Notes: a model not told the origin generated them from the sequence alone. A stretch of DNA of 64,000 bases from Nissolia schottii (GCA_003254905.1 QANU01045372.1:194279-258278), one strand, 5' to 3'; counted from the first letter of the stretch, positions 49,949 to 62,439 are shown. A program made the numbers and translations.

Positions 49949-50478
49949 CCTATGTAGAAATAATAATGTTAAGGGGAATTTTTTTTTTACAAAAGGAGGA
50001 ATATTTTTATGAATAAATAATTGGTAGTAAAAAAAGTGCATTAAGGATTTATTTTTTTTTTATAGAGAGGAAAAGAAAGTAAGACCGACCAATTGATGGT
50101 CCAAACACGAAGCATGTCTACACGTGAAAAGCACGCACCAATCATCTCAATTAGTTGTTAATCAAACGTGTTATTTTTATGGCAAATAAAAAACTATGTT
50201 TATTGTTTATTTTTTTGTTTATAAAGCATAATAATCGTACCAGCAATAATTTTTGACTGTTCAGTTGTCAGTCACATGATACATTGCATGTGGAACAAAC
50301 ACACACTAATAACTAAAAAATGAAAATGCAAAGCATAGCTTGTGTTTGCAATCAGATCATAGGGCACACAACATACTGTACCTACATTGATGCTTTCTCT
50401 ACATTATGCCATTTTTCTAAGGTTAATTTCGATGGACCAATCATTTTTTTTAAAAAAACTATCGTACGATAGTGTCAT
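49949..50478. other. AT-rich intergenic region
   Basis: No gene is seen. Confidence 0.4.
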
Positions 50479-50487
50479 CAAAATTAG

Positions 50488-50755
50488 GGGTTTTGACATT
50501 TAGGTGGGTTTGGCGGGAAAATTCTGAATATATGGGTTGGAATGAGAAATTATGAAAGTGTGTGGTAAATTTCTGAAATCGCCATTGTGCAAGGCGATTT
50601 CAGAAAATCCGAAAATTAAAAAAAATTTCAGATGTCTGAAATTGCCACAGGGGGTGGCGATTTCAGACAAAACACTCACACATTCGTAATTTTTTTGAAT
50701 AGACCATATTATGAAATTATAAATTTATTAAGGCCATAGATATGTAAAAAATCCT
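50488..50755. mobile_element. 268-bp MITE made of two large hairpins, related to MULE-PMD
   Basis: It starts GGGTTTTGACATTT and, read from the other end, AGGATTTTTTACAT. The arms share ttatgaaagtgtgtg / ttacgaatgtgtgag. The flanks caaaattag (50479-50487) and caacattat (50756-50764) match at 7 of 9. The centre holds hairpin A (50571-50605: 13-bp perfect arms TTCTGAAATCGCC/GGCGATTTCAGAA) and hairpin B (50634-50668: arms GTCTGAAATTGCCAC/GTGGCGATTTCAGAC). The start GGGTTT and the word TATGGGTTGG are shared with MULE-PMD1. Confidence 0.7.
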
Positions 50756-50764
50756 CAACATTAT

Positions 50765-52954
50765 TGTTTTTTTTAACTACTTTGGCATTATGGCATTTAT
50801 TTTACACAATAATTCATATTCATCTCATAGAATATGACATTGGCTTCAGAGGAAGCATCACGCATAAAAGAATTAAACTAATGCAGATTTGGATATGTCA
50901 CTCTCATTAGATTGTATTGTTTCATGGGCTTTGAGACACCCAAGGGTAAGGGGCAATGCTAAATTTTGTAAAGAAAGTTGTGTGTAATCCTAACATAAAA
51001 TATGTTGTTGAATATATTTCAGATCACATAATGAATGATATTTTAATTTTTATCACATATGAATGATATTTAATTTTTATCTTATAGAACTTACATTTAG
51101 AGCCGAAACATTATTTATTGTGTGGTTCGTAACATTTTTAATGTGATTCTTCATGATCACACAATTTGTCATATTTTGATTCGTCTTAAACATTAATAAC
51201 ATTAGATAAGTTTGTTTTCAAACTTTGAATATCGTGCATCATATTTATCCATGCATCAAGGATCTAGGGCAACCCTCACCATTGAGCTAATTTTTGAGAT
51301 TGAATTAGACACATTTAATTTTACTCCTCACGTAACCATAATTTTTGTTGTCTAATCTATATTGATTTATGTTGTTGATATAACCAATGACCAGACACAC
51401 TTTAAAGGGAAGGTATTGGAGCAAATAGAGATTTTCAAACCAAATTAAGCTGCATAGGGAAGCTAACAATATATTATTAGCTTTTTCTTAAACAAATGAC
51501 AATGTCACTTTCAACCCATGATTAGAATCAACGGCACCGTCGCGCTATAGTGTTCACACATTGAAATAATGAAATTTGAATATACTATATAGTCTATATA
51601 GTATTTTGTCTATGCATGTTTATGGGCAAATTATGTCAAAGTTGGGGGGGTACTACCAATGGGGTTTGACAATGAAGTGCTTCATGCTTTGAAACCCCAC
51701 AAAGGGTTTGATTTTTTTTTGGGGTGTACCTTGTGTTGTTCATTATTCCACGTTCCCATTCCCCACAAACCATGTCAGTGTCACATGCCATGATGAAGTG
51801 GTAACTAAGCACTTTGTCCCAATGGACTCACTTTAATTTCATTGTTACCACCAAATGGACACAGAATTTTTTGCAGACCCTGCATTTGGGTCCGCTCTCC
51901 TCTCCCTTCAAAGAATCACAAGTAGCACTGTTTTGCCCGATGAAGATAAAACGGCATAAAAGACAATTCTAGATTTCAGCTTATCTACTACTGTAGCACT
52001 GCATTGAGAAAGGGCATATGGCAATACATGTGTTGAGGCTTGTGAATTTTCTTGGATAACATCAATGCAATTACTTAATTCCAAACACCCAATAAGCATA
52101 AACACTTAGAAACATGTCAAGACTCAAGAGTTTTGGGGAAGAATTCGATGGTTTACTCTATTTTCCACTTAACGCATTCTTAATAAAATGCAAAACTTCA
52201 TACTCATTCTTGAAATCACAACAAAGGAAAAAAACTTGTTGTATCGGTTGGATACATTTTTGACCACTTGAAAAATAATATTTCAACTTCAAATCCTATG
52301 ACTACTAACTATAAAATATGATTATGCAGATAATCATATCATATTATATCATATCCAAGAGGGGAAAACACAAGTGGTAGAATGAAACTAGAAAGGTAAA
52401 GAAGGAGAGAGGAACATGTGAAAATCAAGTTGGGCAATGAAGGTGAGGGAAGATAAAGGGTAGTTGGTAATACTAATAGGGCCTTCCTCGAAAAGGCTAT
52501 AGGTTAACTTATTTGAGCAGAGAAGCAAAGAGGGCCCCACAAAGCCTTCAATTAAATTATTAATCAATGCAAAGGCAAAGAGGGGCATAGTACAATCCAG
52601 TGAAAAAGAATTCACATGTTAGGGTGGTGCACCATGTGCTTTGTTGCAGTCGGCGACCCCTCCTTTTGTTGAGATATTATTATAAGAGAGAAAAGAAAAC
52701 TCCAATAAAAAGGAGTGATGTTCCTTCTTCCATCCAATACCCCTCATCTCACGGATCTTGCCCCTCTCCTCCTGTGTTTTCTGTCTCTCTGTGTGTTCCT
52801 CTCCCACTTTGATTTTGTTATATATTAATAATTCTCTTATAATATACAAAGACATCCTCTGCATATAATAAGGTCTAGAGAGAACAACATATTCATTGCA
52901 GCAAAGGGACTTGCTTGGCCTTATTATTATACCAACTAACTAGTACATACACCA
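50765..52954. other. Intergenic region and promoter side of the 52955 gene
   Basis: No gene is seen. A CT-rich stretch and TATATTA near 52820 may belong to the promoter or 5' UTR of the downstream gene. Confidence 0.4.
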
Positions 52955-53467
52955 ATGGCATCTTGGAAGAAGACCATCACAACACCATTCAAAAAGGCCT
53001 GCACTTTCTTCAACCAGCAACCACCAAGGGAGCATAAGAAGCCACAAACAGGTTTGTGTACTTAGCATAAATCTTTCTTCTTCACCATCATGCTCTTGTC
53101 TAAAAGAAATTCTTCGGTGGTTCTAAAGCGCGCGTTATATTGTTTTAGAACACAAAATGAATAACATTTCCGTATCTACCTTGAGAGGACCCACCAATTA
53201 TTATTGAAATGATATTTTATCTGTAGCATATCCAGCATCAATTTTTCCTTATCTAGAGCTATTGTGGGTCATGGACCGTCCAAAAGGTATTCAATTCATT
53301 CATTCATGTGCTGATGATGGGTTGTATGGTGTGATTTTGCAGTGCAAGAGAACCGTGTGATGGATCTACATGGTGAAGTGATGGCGTGTGGATATGAAGA
53401 TGTTCATGTTATGTGGTCTATCCTTGACAAGTCCAAATCCAACACCTGCAACATAACTTCTTCTTAA
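52955..53467 (+). CDS. Small two-exon uncharacterised plant protein (73 aa)
   Basis: Exons 52955-53051 and 53343-53467 join across a GT-AG intron in phase 1 to give 73 aa. The N-terminus MASWKKTITTPFKKACTFFN is basic and amphipathic. The second exon reads VMDLHGEVMACGYEDVHVMW, then SILDKSKSNTC. The intron splits a compact protein, and the joined frame is open to a TAA at 53465-53467. I recall similar short plant proteins sharing the YEDVxVMWSxLDKSK segment, annotated only as hypothetical. There is no signal peptide or transmembrane helix. The gene was below usual ORF length limits and was found by reading the splice sites. Function unknown. Confidence 0.78.
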
Positions 53468-56036
53468 CATGACCCAACCTAGCCCTTTTCCTCTTGTACC
53501 AAAAATTAGCAATTAGCAAGTGTTTTTTTGTATGCTAATATGTTAAAGTCATGGTTGCATCATGCTAGCTTTATGTTAGCTAGGTGGCTTTGAATCTGGT
53601 ATGGATTTGGTTCTCATTGTAGAAAAATGGAAGGATCTTTTGATGTTTGTTAGGGTCTGAATCAGTGCCGTTTTCCTTTGATGAGGAGGGTGGTAGCAGT
53701 TTCAGTTTGTAAGTTTTTTCCAGGTCAAAGTGTTGTTTATAGGGAATCCCCGTGATTGGTGAAAGAAAAAATCATGGCGAGATTTTAATGAAAGGTTACT
53801 TTTTCAATATCCTCTGTTTTCTCCTCTGCTTTCCTATCCTCACTTTTCAATATCCTCTGTTTCTCTCTCTGTTTTCCTATCCTCTGTTCTATTAGTTTAT
53901 TTTCACTTTTATCTCTCTGTATGTTTCTATAAAATTCAAAGTTGGTTGAGGACTTGGGCCCAGTTTGGAATCATGAAATTTGGATTGGATTATGTTGTCC
54001 ATAAAACAAAAGATTTGATTTGATTGAGATGATCCGATTAGATCTTAAAATTAATTATTACATTTGATGAATTGATTTGCAAATGAACTTTAATATTTGA
54101 AACACTTTAGAGAGACCTGAGAAGAACTTTACTAAAATGTCTGGGAGTTGATCGCAATAGAAGAGGAGTGTATGACCTAAAAAAAATATTTTACCTAAAC
54201 GTCAAGAGTTTGACTATTAGAGTTCTCACTTTAGAGTAGAATTTTACTCGAACTTGTGTGAACATGATGTGCTCCTACCTTGTATGAAGTAAACAACATT
54301 ATCATGTCTTATCATAAAAACAAGTCATTCAAATCTAAGATATTTTTAATTATTTTGACTATAGAAAATATAAATCCAAATAGTTAAAATTAAAGGTGGT
54401 TGCTTAAATACTTCATAGGATAAATATTTCATATTACTTAATTTATCTATTTTTGATAATTTTTACAAATAAAATCATCGAATTTTGTTATCATTTCATG
54501 TTTTATATGACCGTAATAAAATTTTTATTAGTTAAATCATTAAAAAAATTTACTTATAAGAGGTTTAAAGATTTGCGGACCATTTGAGCTTACAATGCAC
54601 CTCTCTATAAATATTATATTAAAAAATATTAATTTATCATATTTGATCATATAAGTCATCAATATGTCATATTAGATCATGAAATAATAATAAAATTTGA
54701 TGAATTTAATTGTAAAAATTACAAAAAAGATTGAATAAATTAAGTAGCATAAAATATTTATCTCATTGAATATTTGAGAATCCACCAAAATCAAATAAAT
54801 CATTTTAATACATCTATTTGTAGAATAGCCTATTTTTATAAGTTGTCAACTTTCAAATGTAGCAACTAACTAGTATATTAACCGGTGCAATGCATGAGAA
54901 TGATACAAAATTTTAAATGAATAAATTTGAATTATTAATCATTAAAGTTATATGTAATACATGTATTTAATCTTTGTACGACTATTAAAAATGTCCAAAT
55001 GGGTTAATCCCGAATCACTAGCCCAAATAACCACGCAAATGTAAACGTAAACGGCATAGTGAGTAAAATAACTTATAATAACAAACATCGTGTAACGTTA
55101 TCATCATCAAGAGAGTTCATTGTTGCAAATAGAGGAAGGAAGATAGTATACTTCTACTAAATCTCAATGAAAGTCGGTGTAATTTACGTAAATTAAAATA
55201 ATTCCTATTTTAAATTTCTTTTGACAGAAAATTTAATTCGCAAAAAAATGAGTGATACCAATAACCACACACTAAGGGGAAAACTTGAAATAAAAAAATC
55301 TTGAGGTACATTCTTCAGTCCTCTCTCTTCCTCCTGCTTCGTTCACCTCAAACGTACACAAGCATGCATTCTTTCTCCCTTTGCTCGATAGGTGATATAT
55401 TAAGATAATATCTTCAATTCTTTCAATAATGCATGGGCATGGCTCTCATTTTCCTTTGCTCTAGTTACACTCATGGGGCAACTGTTCAGTCTGTCATTTA
55501 GGCCCTGGCAACCTAAGTTGACATAGACTCAGCCCCACATTTGTTTTACTCTTTGGACGTTCTACCTCAGTTCAATATGCATATTCCCATTTCATTCCAG
55601 CCATGTGGAAGGAGATTATCTGATTTGGATTTCTCAATTCATCACTACTCCATATTTTGTGTGTTTGATTGATAATTAAGATCCCTAGCTCACTTCGGAT
55701 TGAAACCCTTGGCCTCATCAAGCCTTTTTCTTCGGTCCATGTAGGGTTTAAGACTTACATGTGAATGTGCTCATTTAAAAAATTAGAGTAAAAAGTGCAA
55801 TAGTTGATAAATTAGCTTCACAAGCAGCATTTTAATATTAGGCAAATAAGATGCTAATTTGCATTTTTCTTTTGGTACACAGGATCAAGATGGAGAAATG
55901 CTACAACAAAGCATATGATAACACACGCTGGTCCTATTAAGCTAAATTGCATACAGTACAATAACTTGGAACTATAACCCCTCCAATATAGGCTCTCATT
56001 GAACTATACCTTTCCAAGGCTGACCATAGCATCAAT
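53468..56036. other. AT-rich intergenic region with a possible Helitron 3' end
   Basis: No gene is seen. Near 54868-54905 the minus strand reads GCATTGCACCGGTTAATATA then CTAGT, like a plant Helitron 3' terminus, but no matching TC start was identified. Confidence 0.35.
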
Positions 56037-58572
56037 TCACCTAAAATTTCTTTCTTCCTTTGCTTCAAGAGCATCAACTTCTTCATTGGATAGAAGGTCC
56101 ACGATTGGTTCGTATACATCCCACTCCTTTCTTTTCCTAATGTATTAAAAACAAACAATGTAAGCCAGTGATGTTTTTATTTTGAATTTTGTAAGTAAAA
56201 CTAATAAAGAATACACATTCAAAACAAAAGCTAAAGTAGGGTCTAAACCAAAACTTGCAAATTAGTTCGTGGCAAAAATAGAAACTTGTTAAGTTTAAAT
56301 TAGTTTTAAAAATTGAACAAATAATAAGAAACTGGAGTGTAATAAAAAATTATATAAACAAAAACAATCACGAACAATTGATAAATCTATCTCCACTCAA
56401 AATCAAGTTCCAAAACAATCCTTATCTAAGGAAATTTGTCTATCTACAATTCTTTAATTTTACTCCACTAGTTTTCCTCATTACTTGATATTTGCACCTT
56501 TTTCTAGTTCTTAACTGCACAATCATATATGTTGCATTCTGCCGCTGCTTATCTGCTTTTCCTAGCAGAGTAATGAGGCTTACAAATAACTAAGTTTTGC
56601 AAGTTACTATTACAAGGAAACTGTCACATTACGCCATGTCAAGAAGTATTTTAAGTGCATAAGACGTGTCATCCGATGTGGCTAGATGATGGCATAACTA
56701 ATCAGCAGTACATTATTGAATTTCAGAAAAGAAGTGCGCTTCAAACATATGAAATAGACTCACCGAACTACGCTAGATTTTGGACCAAATAACTTGACCA
56801 GGTCCACTGCCACGGCACCTCCTTTACTGTTAATAGATAATTAACAAGCAACAATGAAACAAAGGATTAGTGACATACATATACTCCCCTGGAGTTAGAA
56901 TAAAATGCATTTACCACATCAACTGAACTAGGAAACAAGTGTATGAAAAACCTGACTGGAGTATAGTCAGCCCCTCGACGACCCTTCTTGCTCAATCTGC
57001 TTTCTCTTGTTGAAACCACACTGTGAATTGCAATCTAAATATGCAAACAAACCAAAATTTATGGTAGCTGTACCATATATAACTCATGAACATGATATAT
57101 CAATCAACAAATAGAATGCCCGACCTCGTAAAGTTGTTCTCTGATAGCAAAGGCAATAGCTGGCTGCAAAGAAAAAGCATTTTACCGTTTAGTTAGTATG
57201 CTTTAATTTTTTACGAGTGTCTGTGTGTCTATTTATATATTTTTTGGATAAAAAGCATCTTTTTTTTTTGGTTAATAAGCATCTGTGTTTTTCAAGCACA
57301 AAATAGAAAGGGCATTTCATGAATGAAGCAAGAGTCTAATTCCTAAATTGACACAACATATTGTTGCTATCACTCAAAACAAAAAAGGCATTATTAGCAA
57401 CACTGTTTTTACATCAACCAAAATCTTATTGTTATAGACAAGATATGCATCAATGACGGTACAGCTTAAGATTTCACTTTCCATTCATTCCCTGCCTTCC
57501 TTGGGAAGCAAGGAGTTTAACCACAGATCCAACAGATCAACAATAATGGATTCCACCACTAGCACATAGAATGGAAGTATATAACTTCATAATTTAATTT
57601 GACCAGTTATAATAGATCAGATATACTTACTCCAACCTCAGGGTCTTCAATGCCCATGTCTTTACAGAAGTTTCTCGCAAATTCTTCAGGATCACTCTCG
57701 AAATTGTTCAAGTCCTAGAATGCAACAAGGTTGGACACATTACACGCACACAAGCTGAATCAACAACAAGAGCAGAAAAAACCAGCAGATAACTCCAATC
57801 TTACCCATAAAAACTGGTCCTTTACCAGAGTATGATTAACACGAAGATCAAGCTGGGAAAAAGAGAGGAAAAAAAACAATTTTTTTTATCAATGTGCAAA
57901 CATACGAATTAAAAAGAAAGGGAAATTAACACAAGCATGCAGTCTACTTTCTTTTACTTGATTGTGTTGCCTCCAATAGAGAAATGTGGATTTAAAACAT
58001 GAAAATAAGAATAAAGAGAGAGAGGGGACCTTGATGGGAACAATCTTCTCGCCAGCATACATATCTTGGCCATCATAGGAGCGAAATTCAGCCAGCTGTG
58101 ACTGGTAACAAAAAAGTGAAATCAATAATCGATTAATGCAAGAGATATATGGAATATAAGAAGAGCGAGCGAGGAAAGGACTTGAATAGACTGAGCAATC
58201 TGGGTGACAAAAGCGGGAGGGAGCTTCAAGTCTTTAACAGTCCTCTTTGCAAACACCACCACCTCCGAATCCGGATCTATAACATCATCATCACTCATAA
58301 ATGAAAAGAATTGGGAACAACAAGAGAGAAGAAAAGGTAAAGAAGCTAATAGAATACCAGAAGGGTTCCAAGTGAAGGCGTCCTTGTATCGCTGCCCATC
58401 GATCTCTATATCCAACCGAATCGGTACCAAATTCTCCGCAGTTGGCCTGTGAAATTGCCACCGCTACGCTCAATTCATTTCACATTTCGCGGACACAAGA
58501 GAATGAGATTGAAGCAACTTACATCCTGAACTTGACAGGGTTTCTGTACAAAACTGACGAAGGGGTTTTCAT
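56037..58572 (-). CDS. BSH: SNF5-type subunit of the SWI/SNF chromatin remodeler (BUSHY)
   Basis: Ten exons were placed from phase-consistent GT-AG joins: 58523-58572, 58358-58446, 58182-58276, 58030-58101, 57805-57852, 57631-57714, 57125-57163, 56952-57034, 56764-56826 and 56037-56136. The product is 240 aa, the same length I recall for Arabidopsis BSH. SNF5 repeat 1 is about residues 23-78 (VPIRLDIEIDGQRYKDAFTW to FVTQIAQSIQ). Repeat 2 is about 97-166 (VPIKLDLRVNHTLVKDQFLW, then SDPEEFARNFCKDMGIEDPE). A basic, Ser-rich linker and an acidic C-terminus (DLLSNEEVDALEAKEERNFR) follow. It is a core nuclear subunit that anchors SWI/SNF ATPases to nucleosomes. The first exon (MKTPSSVLYRNPVKFR) is short, and its AT joins G of exon 2 to form Met before PTAENL. 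Confidence 0.95.
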
Positions 58573-58639
58573 CCTACACAATTTGGAATTGGATGGGTTA
58601 GTTCACGGATTTGTAAGGAAATCGACACTGCGTTGTCTG

Positions 58640-58900
58640 GGTTCGGATACATACATTAAACATTGGGCCTCATGCCCATCAAATGGGCCTCCCAATGTTA
58701 CCAAGTCAGCCCAATTCACTTATTGGGCCATAATGTCCAATCTTTCTCACCTCGGCCCAAAAAGGTGTCCAGATATTGCTTGGAACATAATTAAATTTTG
58801 TTTCCATCGAGTTTGACAAATTAACAACACAACAAAATCGTCTTTAGCTAATACGAAGCCCGAATAATTTGATACACCAAGCCCAACAAGCCCATTATAA
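58640..58900. promoter_or_regulatory. Cluster of TGGGCC/T (site II-like) elements upstream of BSH
   Basis: At least eight GGGCC/T or AGCCCA words occur on either strand between the BSH start and the U2 gene (near 58664, 58684, 58710, 58724, 58754, 58856, 58879 and 58888). Such site II elements are typical of promoters of constitutively expressed plant genes. Confidence 0.6.
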
Positions 58901-58940
58901 ACAATCTATTTGAATTAGCCTAGAATTTAATACTGATTTA

Positions 58941-59139
58941 GGTGGGGTGCGCCAGGCCCTTGCTGTAGTGTAAGGCATGGGCGACACATGAGCAGGCCCA
59001 ATAGCAAGCTATTGCAGCAGCCCACTCCCCCTTAAAAAGTAAATTTAATATCGTGTGGGCCAATCGCCCACATATCAGATATTAAACTGATAAGAACAGA
59101 TACTACACTTGATCTTAGCCAAAAGGCCGAGAAAGGTAT
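58941..59139 (-). ncRNA. U2: U2 spliceosomal snRNA
   Basis: The minus strand starts ATACCTTTCTCGGCCTTTTG at 59139 and continues with the invariant branch-point recognition region (GTGTAGTATCTGTTCTTATC). Stem-loop IIa follows (TGTGGGC, GATTG, GCCCACA), then an Sm-like site in AAATTTACTTTTTAAGG. Two 3' stem-loops end at GGCGCACCCC. The length of about 199 nt fits plant U2 (about 196). U2 pairs with the intron branch site in the nucleus. A complete plant Pol II snRNA promoter precedes it, so it is probably an active copy. The Sm region has a C where I remember a T-only run; this is a small deviation. Confidence 0.95.
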
Positions 59140-59165
59140 GACGAACATTGTGCTGGAGTATTTGA

Positions 59166-59172
59166 TTTTATA
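59166..59172 (-). promoter_or_regulatory. TATA box of the U2 gene
   Basis: TATAAAA on the minus strand, 27-33 bp upstream of the U2 5' end. Confidence 0.85.
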
Positions 59173-59205
59173 TTGGAAGGCTTGGGTCTTTCTCTTAGAC
59201 TTAAA

Positions 59206-59216
59206 CGATGTGGGAC
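59206..59216 (-). promoter_or_regulatory. Upstream sequence element (USE) of the U2 gene
   Basis: GTCCCACATCG matches the plant snRNA USE consensus RTCCCACATCG exactly. It is 33 bp from the TATA box. A spacing of about 33-34 bp specifies RNA polymerase II, while Pol III snRNA genes have about 10 bp less. Confidence 0.92.
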
Positions 59217-59374
59217 TTGCTCATTTGCAGTTTATCATCAACAGGAGCCAACTAAAGCTTACTTTGGCTATGCCATTCGAAAGTGATGCAAATAAGAATG
59301 GAACACACGAAGGAAACATCACATCTATATAACACGCAAATAAACCCTCAACATTAATCATGGATAGTCACTCT

Positions 59375-59591
59375 CAGCAATGGGAGCTCAAAGGGGGACC
59401 AAGATGAAGAAGCACTTGTGTGCAATGCCACCTACCTCCGTTGTTGAGCGATGTTTCATGAATTCTCTTCTCTTCTCTGCAATGACCCCATTCTTAACTA
59501 CAGCAATTAAATTAGCACCCTTAACAGTGGATAGCCTATGTGTCACAACCATTGTGGTTCTGTCCATCATGTCATATAACCCTGCATACAC
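59375..59591 (-). pseudogene. ABC transporter (ABCB/MDR type) remnant
   Basis: The minus-strand frame reads [20 protein letters not shown] then [10 protein letters not shown], the H-loop and following strand of an ABCB nucleotide-binding domain. The expected HETLLNxGG continuation appears only in another frame after AEK, so a frameshift is present. No other part of the transporter was found nearby. This is a decayed last-exon fragment. Confidence 0.7.
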
Positions 59592-60563
59592 AACATATTA
59601 TCCTCAAGAATTCAGAACTAAAGTCATACGAGTGTCCAAATAACTTGTACTGATTACAGAATTTTTGAAGATACATTAGTTGCACTAGTCGTTGAAGACA
59701 TAATGAGTTGATACTAGTATATGCATTGTGCAATTTATTTACCTGTTGCAAACTACTGATGAACTTGTGAGCATAATGAGTAGACAATGGTAACCAATAA
59801 TCATAATCATAATCATTTGCTACTGGAAGAGTAACAAAATTACCTTGCCACTGTGAATGGTCAAGCAAAGATCCCTGAATATCTGAACATCAGGCCTGGT
59901 TGCAGATGAATTTATTTTTTATTATTATTTTGGTCGTGATCCCTGAGAGCCTAGTTGTGTCATGGTTGCACTTTTGGGCCTTGGGACTGTCCCATTACCT
60001 TTGAAAATTTAGTCAGCTAAATGTGTATTTTGATTAAAATTTGCAAATTTTTTTATAAACCTTTTGAGATTATTGCCAATATCACTCTTCCTCCGTTCCT
60101 TCTCTCAACCTTTTTTGTTACTCTACTATAATATATTCTCATTCTCGTTATTATGAGTTCATTTTTACAAGTGAAGATTAAACTCACACCATATAATTAA
60201 GAGATAATGTGAGTTATCATTGTGTTATTCCTCATGACTTTTGAACATGATTAAAAGAGAGATAAGTTAATAATACCGTGATTTATGCTTGGAATGTTTT
60301 ATTTTAAAAGTGAATATGGAAAAATAAACATTTTTCAAACAATAATAATAAAAAAGAACTTTTATGTGTATTAATAGTTAGAAAAAATTGAATTTTATGC
60401 TCTAATTCAGCATTACCCTTTTATTTCTTTTTCTAGTCTATTTCTTTGATGTAACTATTTTATCTATAAGTTACAAGTGTGAAAAACAGTTTAAAAAAAA
60501 TAAATTTCAAACATTACTTTTAGAATAGTAATATTTTAATTTGAGAAAGCAAAAAATATATCA
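59592..60563. other. AT-rich intergenic region
   Basis: No gene is seen. Confidence 0.4.
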
Positions 60564-60914
60564 TCTCTATACTTATATAAAGTCGTTAAAGCACTTCAAC
60601 TTTTAAAATGGTCACGGTGTTTTTCAGCTATACCCCTCTCTCATTGTGTATGGAATTCCTTCTTTTTTTCTATTATCAGAATAAAACTAAAATTAGCACG
60701 TCTACGTTTACATGGCAATTTTCACTGCCCAAAAGTAATTGATTCACCCATTCTCATAACTGTTCACTCCACGAAAACTTCTAACTGAAGGTGCTTATAT
60801 TTGTCCATTCTAAATATTTATATTTTTTATTAATTTCATCTCATATTTCAACCTCTTATTATTATATTAAAAATTAAATAACATTGCTTGGCATGCACTC
60901 GTCAAGCCCGCTAG
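60564..60914 (+). mobile_element. Probable non-autonomous Helitron
   Basis: 351 bp beginning TCTCTATACTTATATAAAG after an A, and ending CTAG before a T (CCCGCTAGT). A short stem (GCTTG...CAAGC) lies just before the end. TC start, CTRR end, A|T insertion site and no target duplication fit Helitrons. There is no coding capacity. Confidence 0.6.
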
Positions 60915-62330
60915 TAAAAAATAAATCATGTTCGACAGACGCATTAACATTTTACAGCATATTGATTCTCTTTATATTTATACTTTTTTTTTGTGCCTAT
61001 AGAATTGTCATTTTCAATAACAAATTGTATTATTTTTTTATTAAAATAACAAATTATACTATTATGTGTAATAGTCTTACATTATATTATCCACGAGCAA
61101 CTTTTGCTTGATTTAAGTGGTTCCACAACAATATATAAAAAGAAGAGTGATTTAATTGACAATTATTCTTTTTTTACATAAACCTAAAACTTGAATTTTG
61201 TAATTAGAAAAAAAAAATACGAGTAAAGCCAAAAGAGTATTACTTCTACAAAGTTGATCTAATAGATGGATAAAAAACTTTATTAATCTTTAAATTTGTC
61301 TCTAGAGTTGTGATCAAGTTCTCAATTGTGAAAATAGTCATATTAGTTTTTAAGGTTATCAAAAAATAAGTTAATCTTTGGGAGGGATTGATTTGATTGA
61401 TGTAAAATGACTAACTTAATCGACTTTTGACAACTTTCAGAGACTAATATAATTATTTCCATAACTCGATGACGAATTTGATCAATGCCGACAACTCTAG
61501 TGACGGATTTAAAGATTTACTCAAAAACTCTATACTTTGGTTATATTAAGAAAAGAAAGAAAGAAAGAAAAAAAGTGTGTAGAGAAACAAAATATTCAAA
61601 TTAAAATTAAAGGGGATATCAATGATGTGTGAAGATGTAGCATCATTGTCAGTCGGTGAAAGTTTGATCAACAATCAAAAATGAGTTCACATCTCCAGCA
61701 GACAGGTGTATGAATATTTTGACTATTTTAATTCAGTTAAGAATCTTCCTCACATAATTTATGACAATGAAGGCAAAACCACTGTTCTTGACACGAGGGG
61801 GGTTGGAGTACCCTAAGCCATTATGTTGTACCCAACAAAGCCAAGCAACATTATGAAACCTTTACCTGCTTTTCATTGCTTCATGAATTTTTTGATCAAC
61901 ACATGGATGGGTTTGGTTGAGTATTTGATACTTCAACTTCAACCTATAGAGGTAAGGTAAGATTCTACAAAGAAAAATGCATGTACTAGCTAGTATTATT
62001 ATACCAAATGACTACAAAAATAATTGAGCTAGCTACAAGGACAAAAGCTTGGAAATTTCAGAATAAATCCATCATGAAAAGATAGACACATAAAAATGCT
62101 AGAGCTCTATGTATTGTAGGTAAATGAAAATAGGGTAATAAAATTGGTGAAAGAATTTACCAAATGAGTGACTACAAAATAGTTAGGGGAATATTTTAAT
62201 TAAGGGACTCCATCATAATAAAGCACAGAGACTAAGGAACACATTAGCTATGATTGAATAACCAATTAGGTAAGATGCTAGACATCTATATTTTTTGGGA
62301 GTATATAGCTATATCATATATATATAGCAT

Positions 62331-62371
<41 letters not shown>

Positions 62372-62439
62372 TGGAAGCTGTTTTTTTTTTTCACCCAACC
62401 CACTACTAATTAATTACTAGAACAGGAAGGAAAAAAAAC
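60915..62439. other. AT-rich intergenic region
   Basis: No gene is seen. An (AAAG)n-like run lies near 61552 and an (AT)n run at about 62331-62369, in the 3' flank of the Aux/IAA gene. Confidence 0.4.

Noticed and set aside
58442-58816. 124-codon frame on the plus strand
   Set aside because: Antisense to BSH exon 1 and its promoter; no domain.
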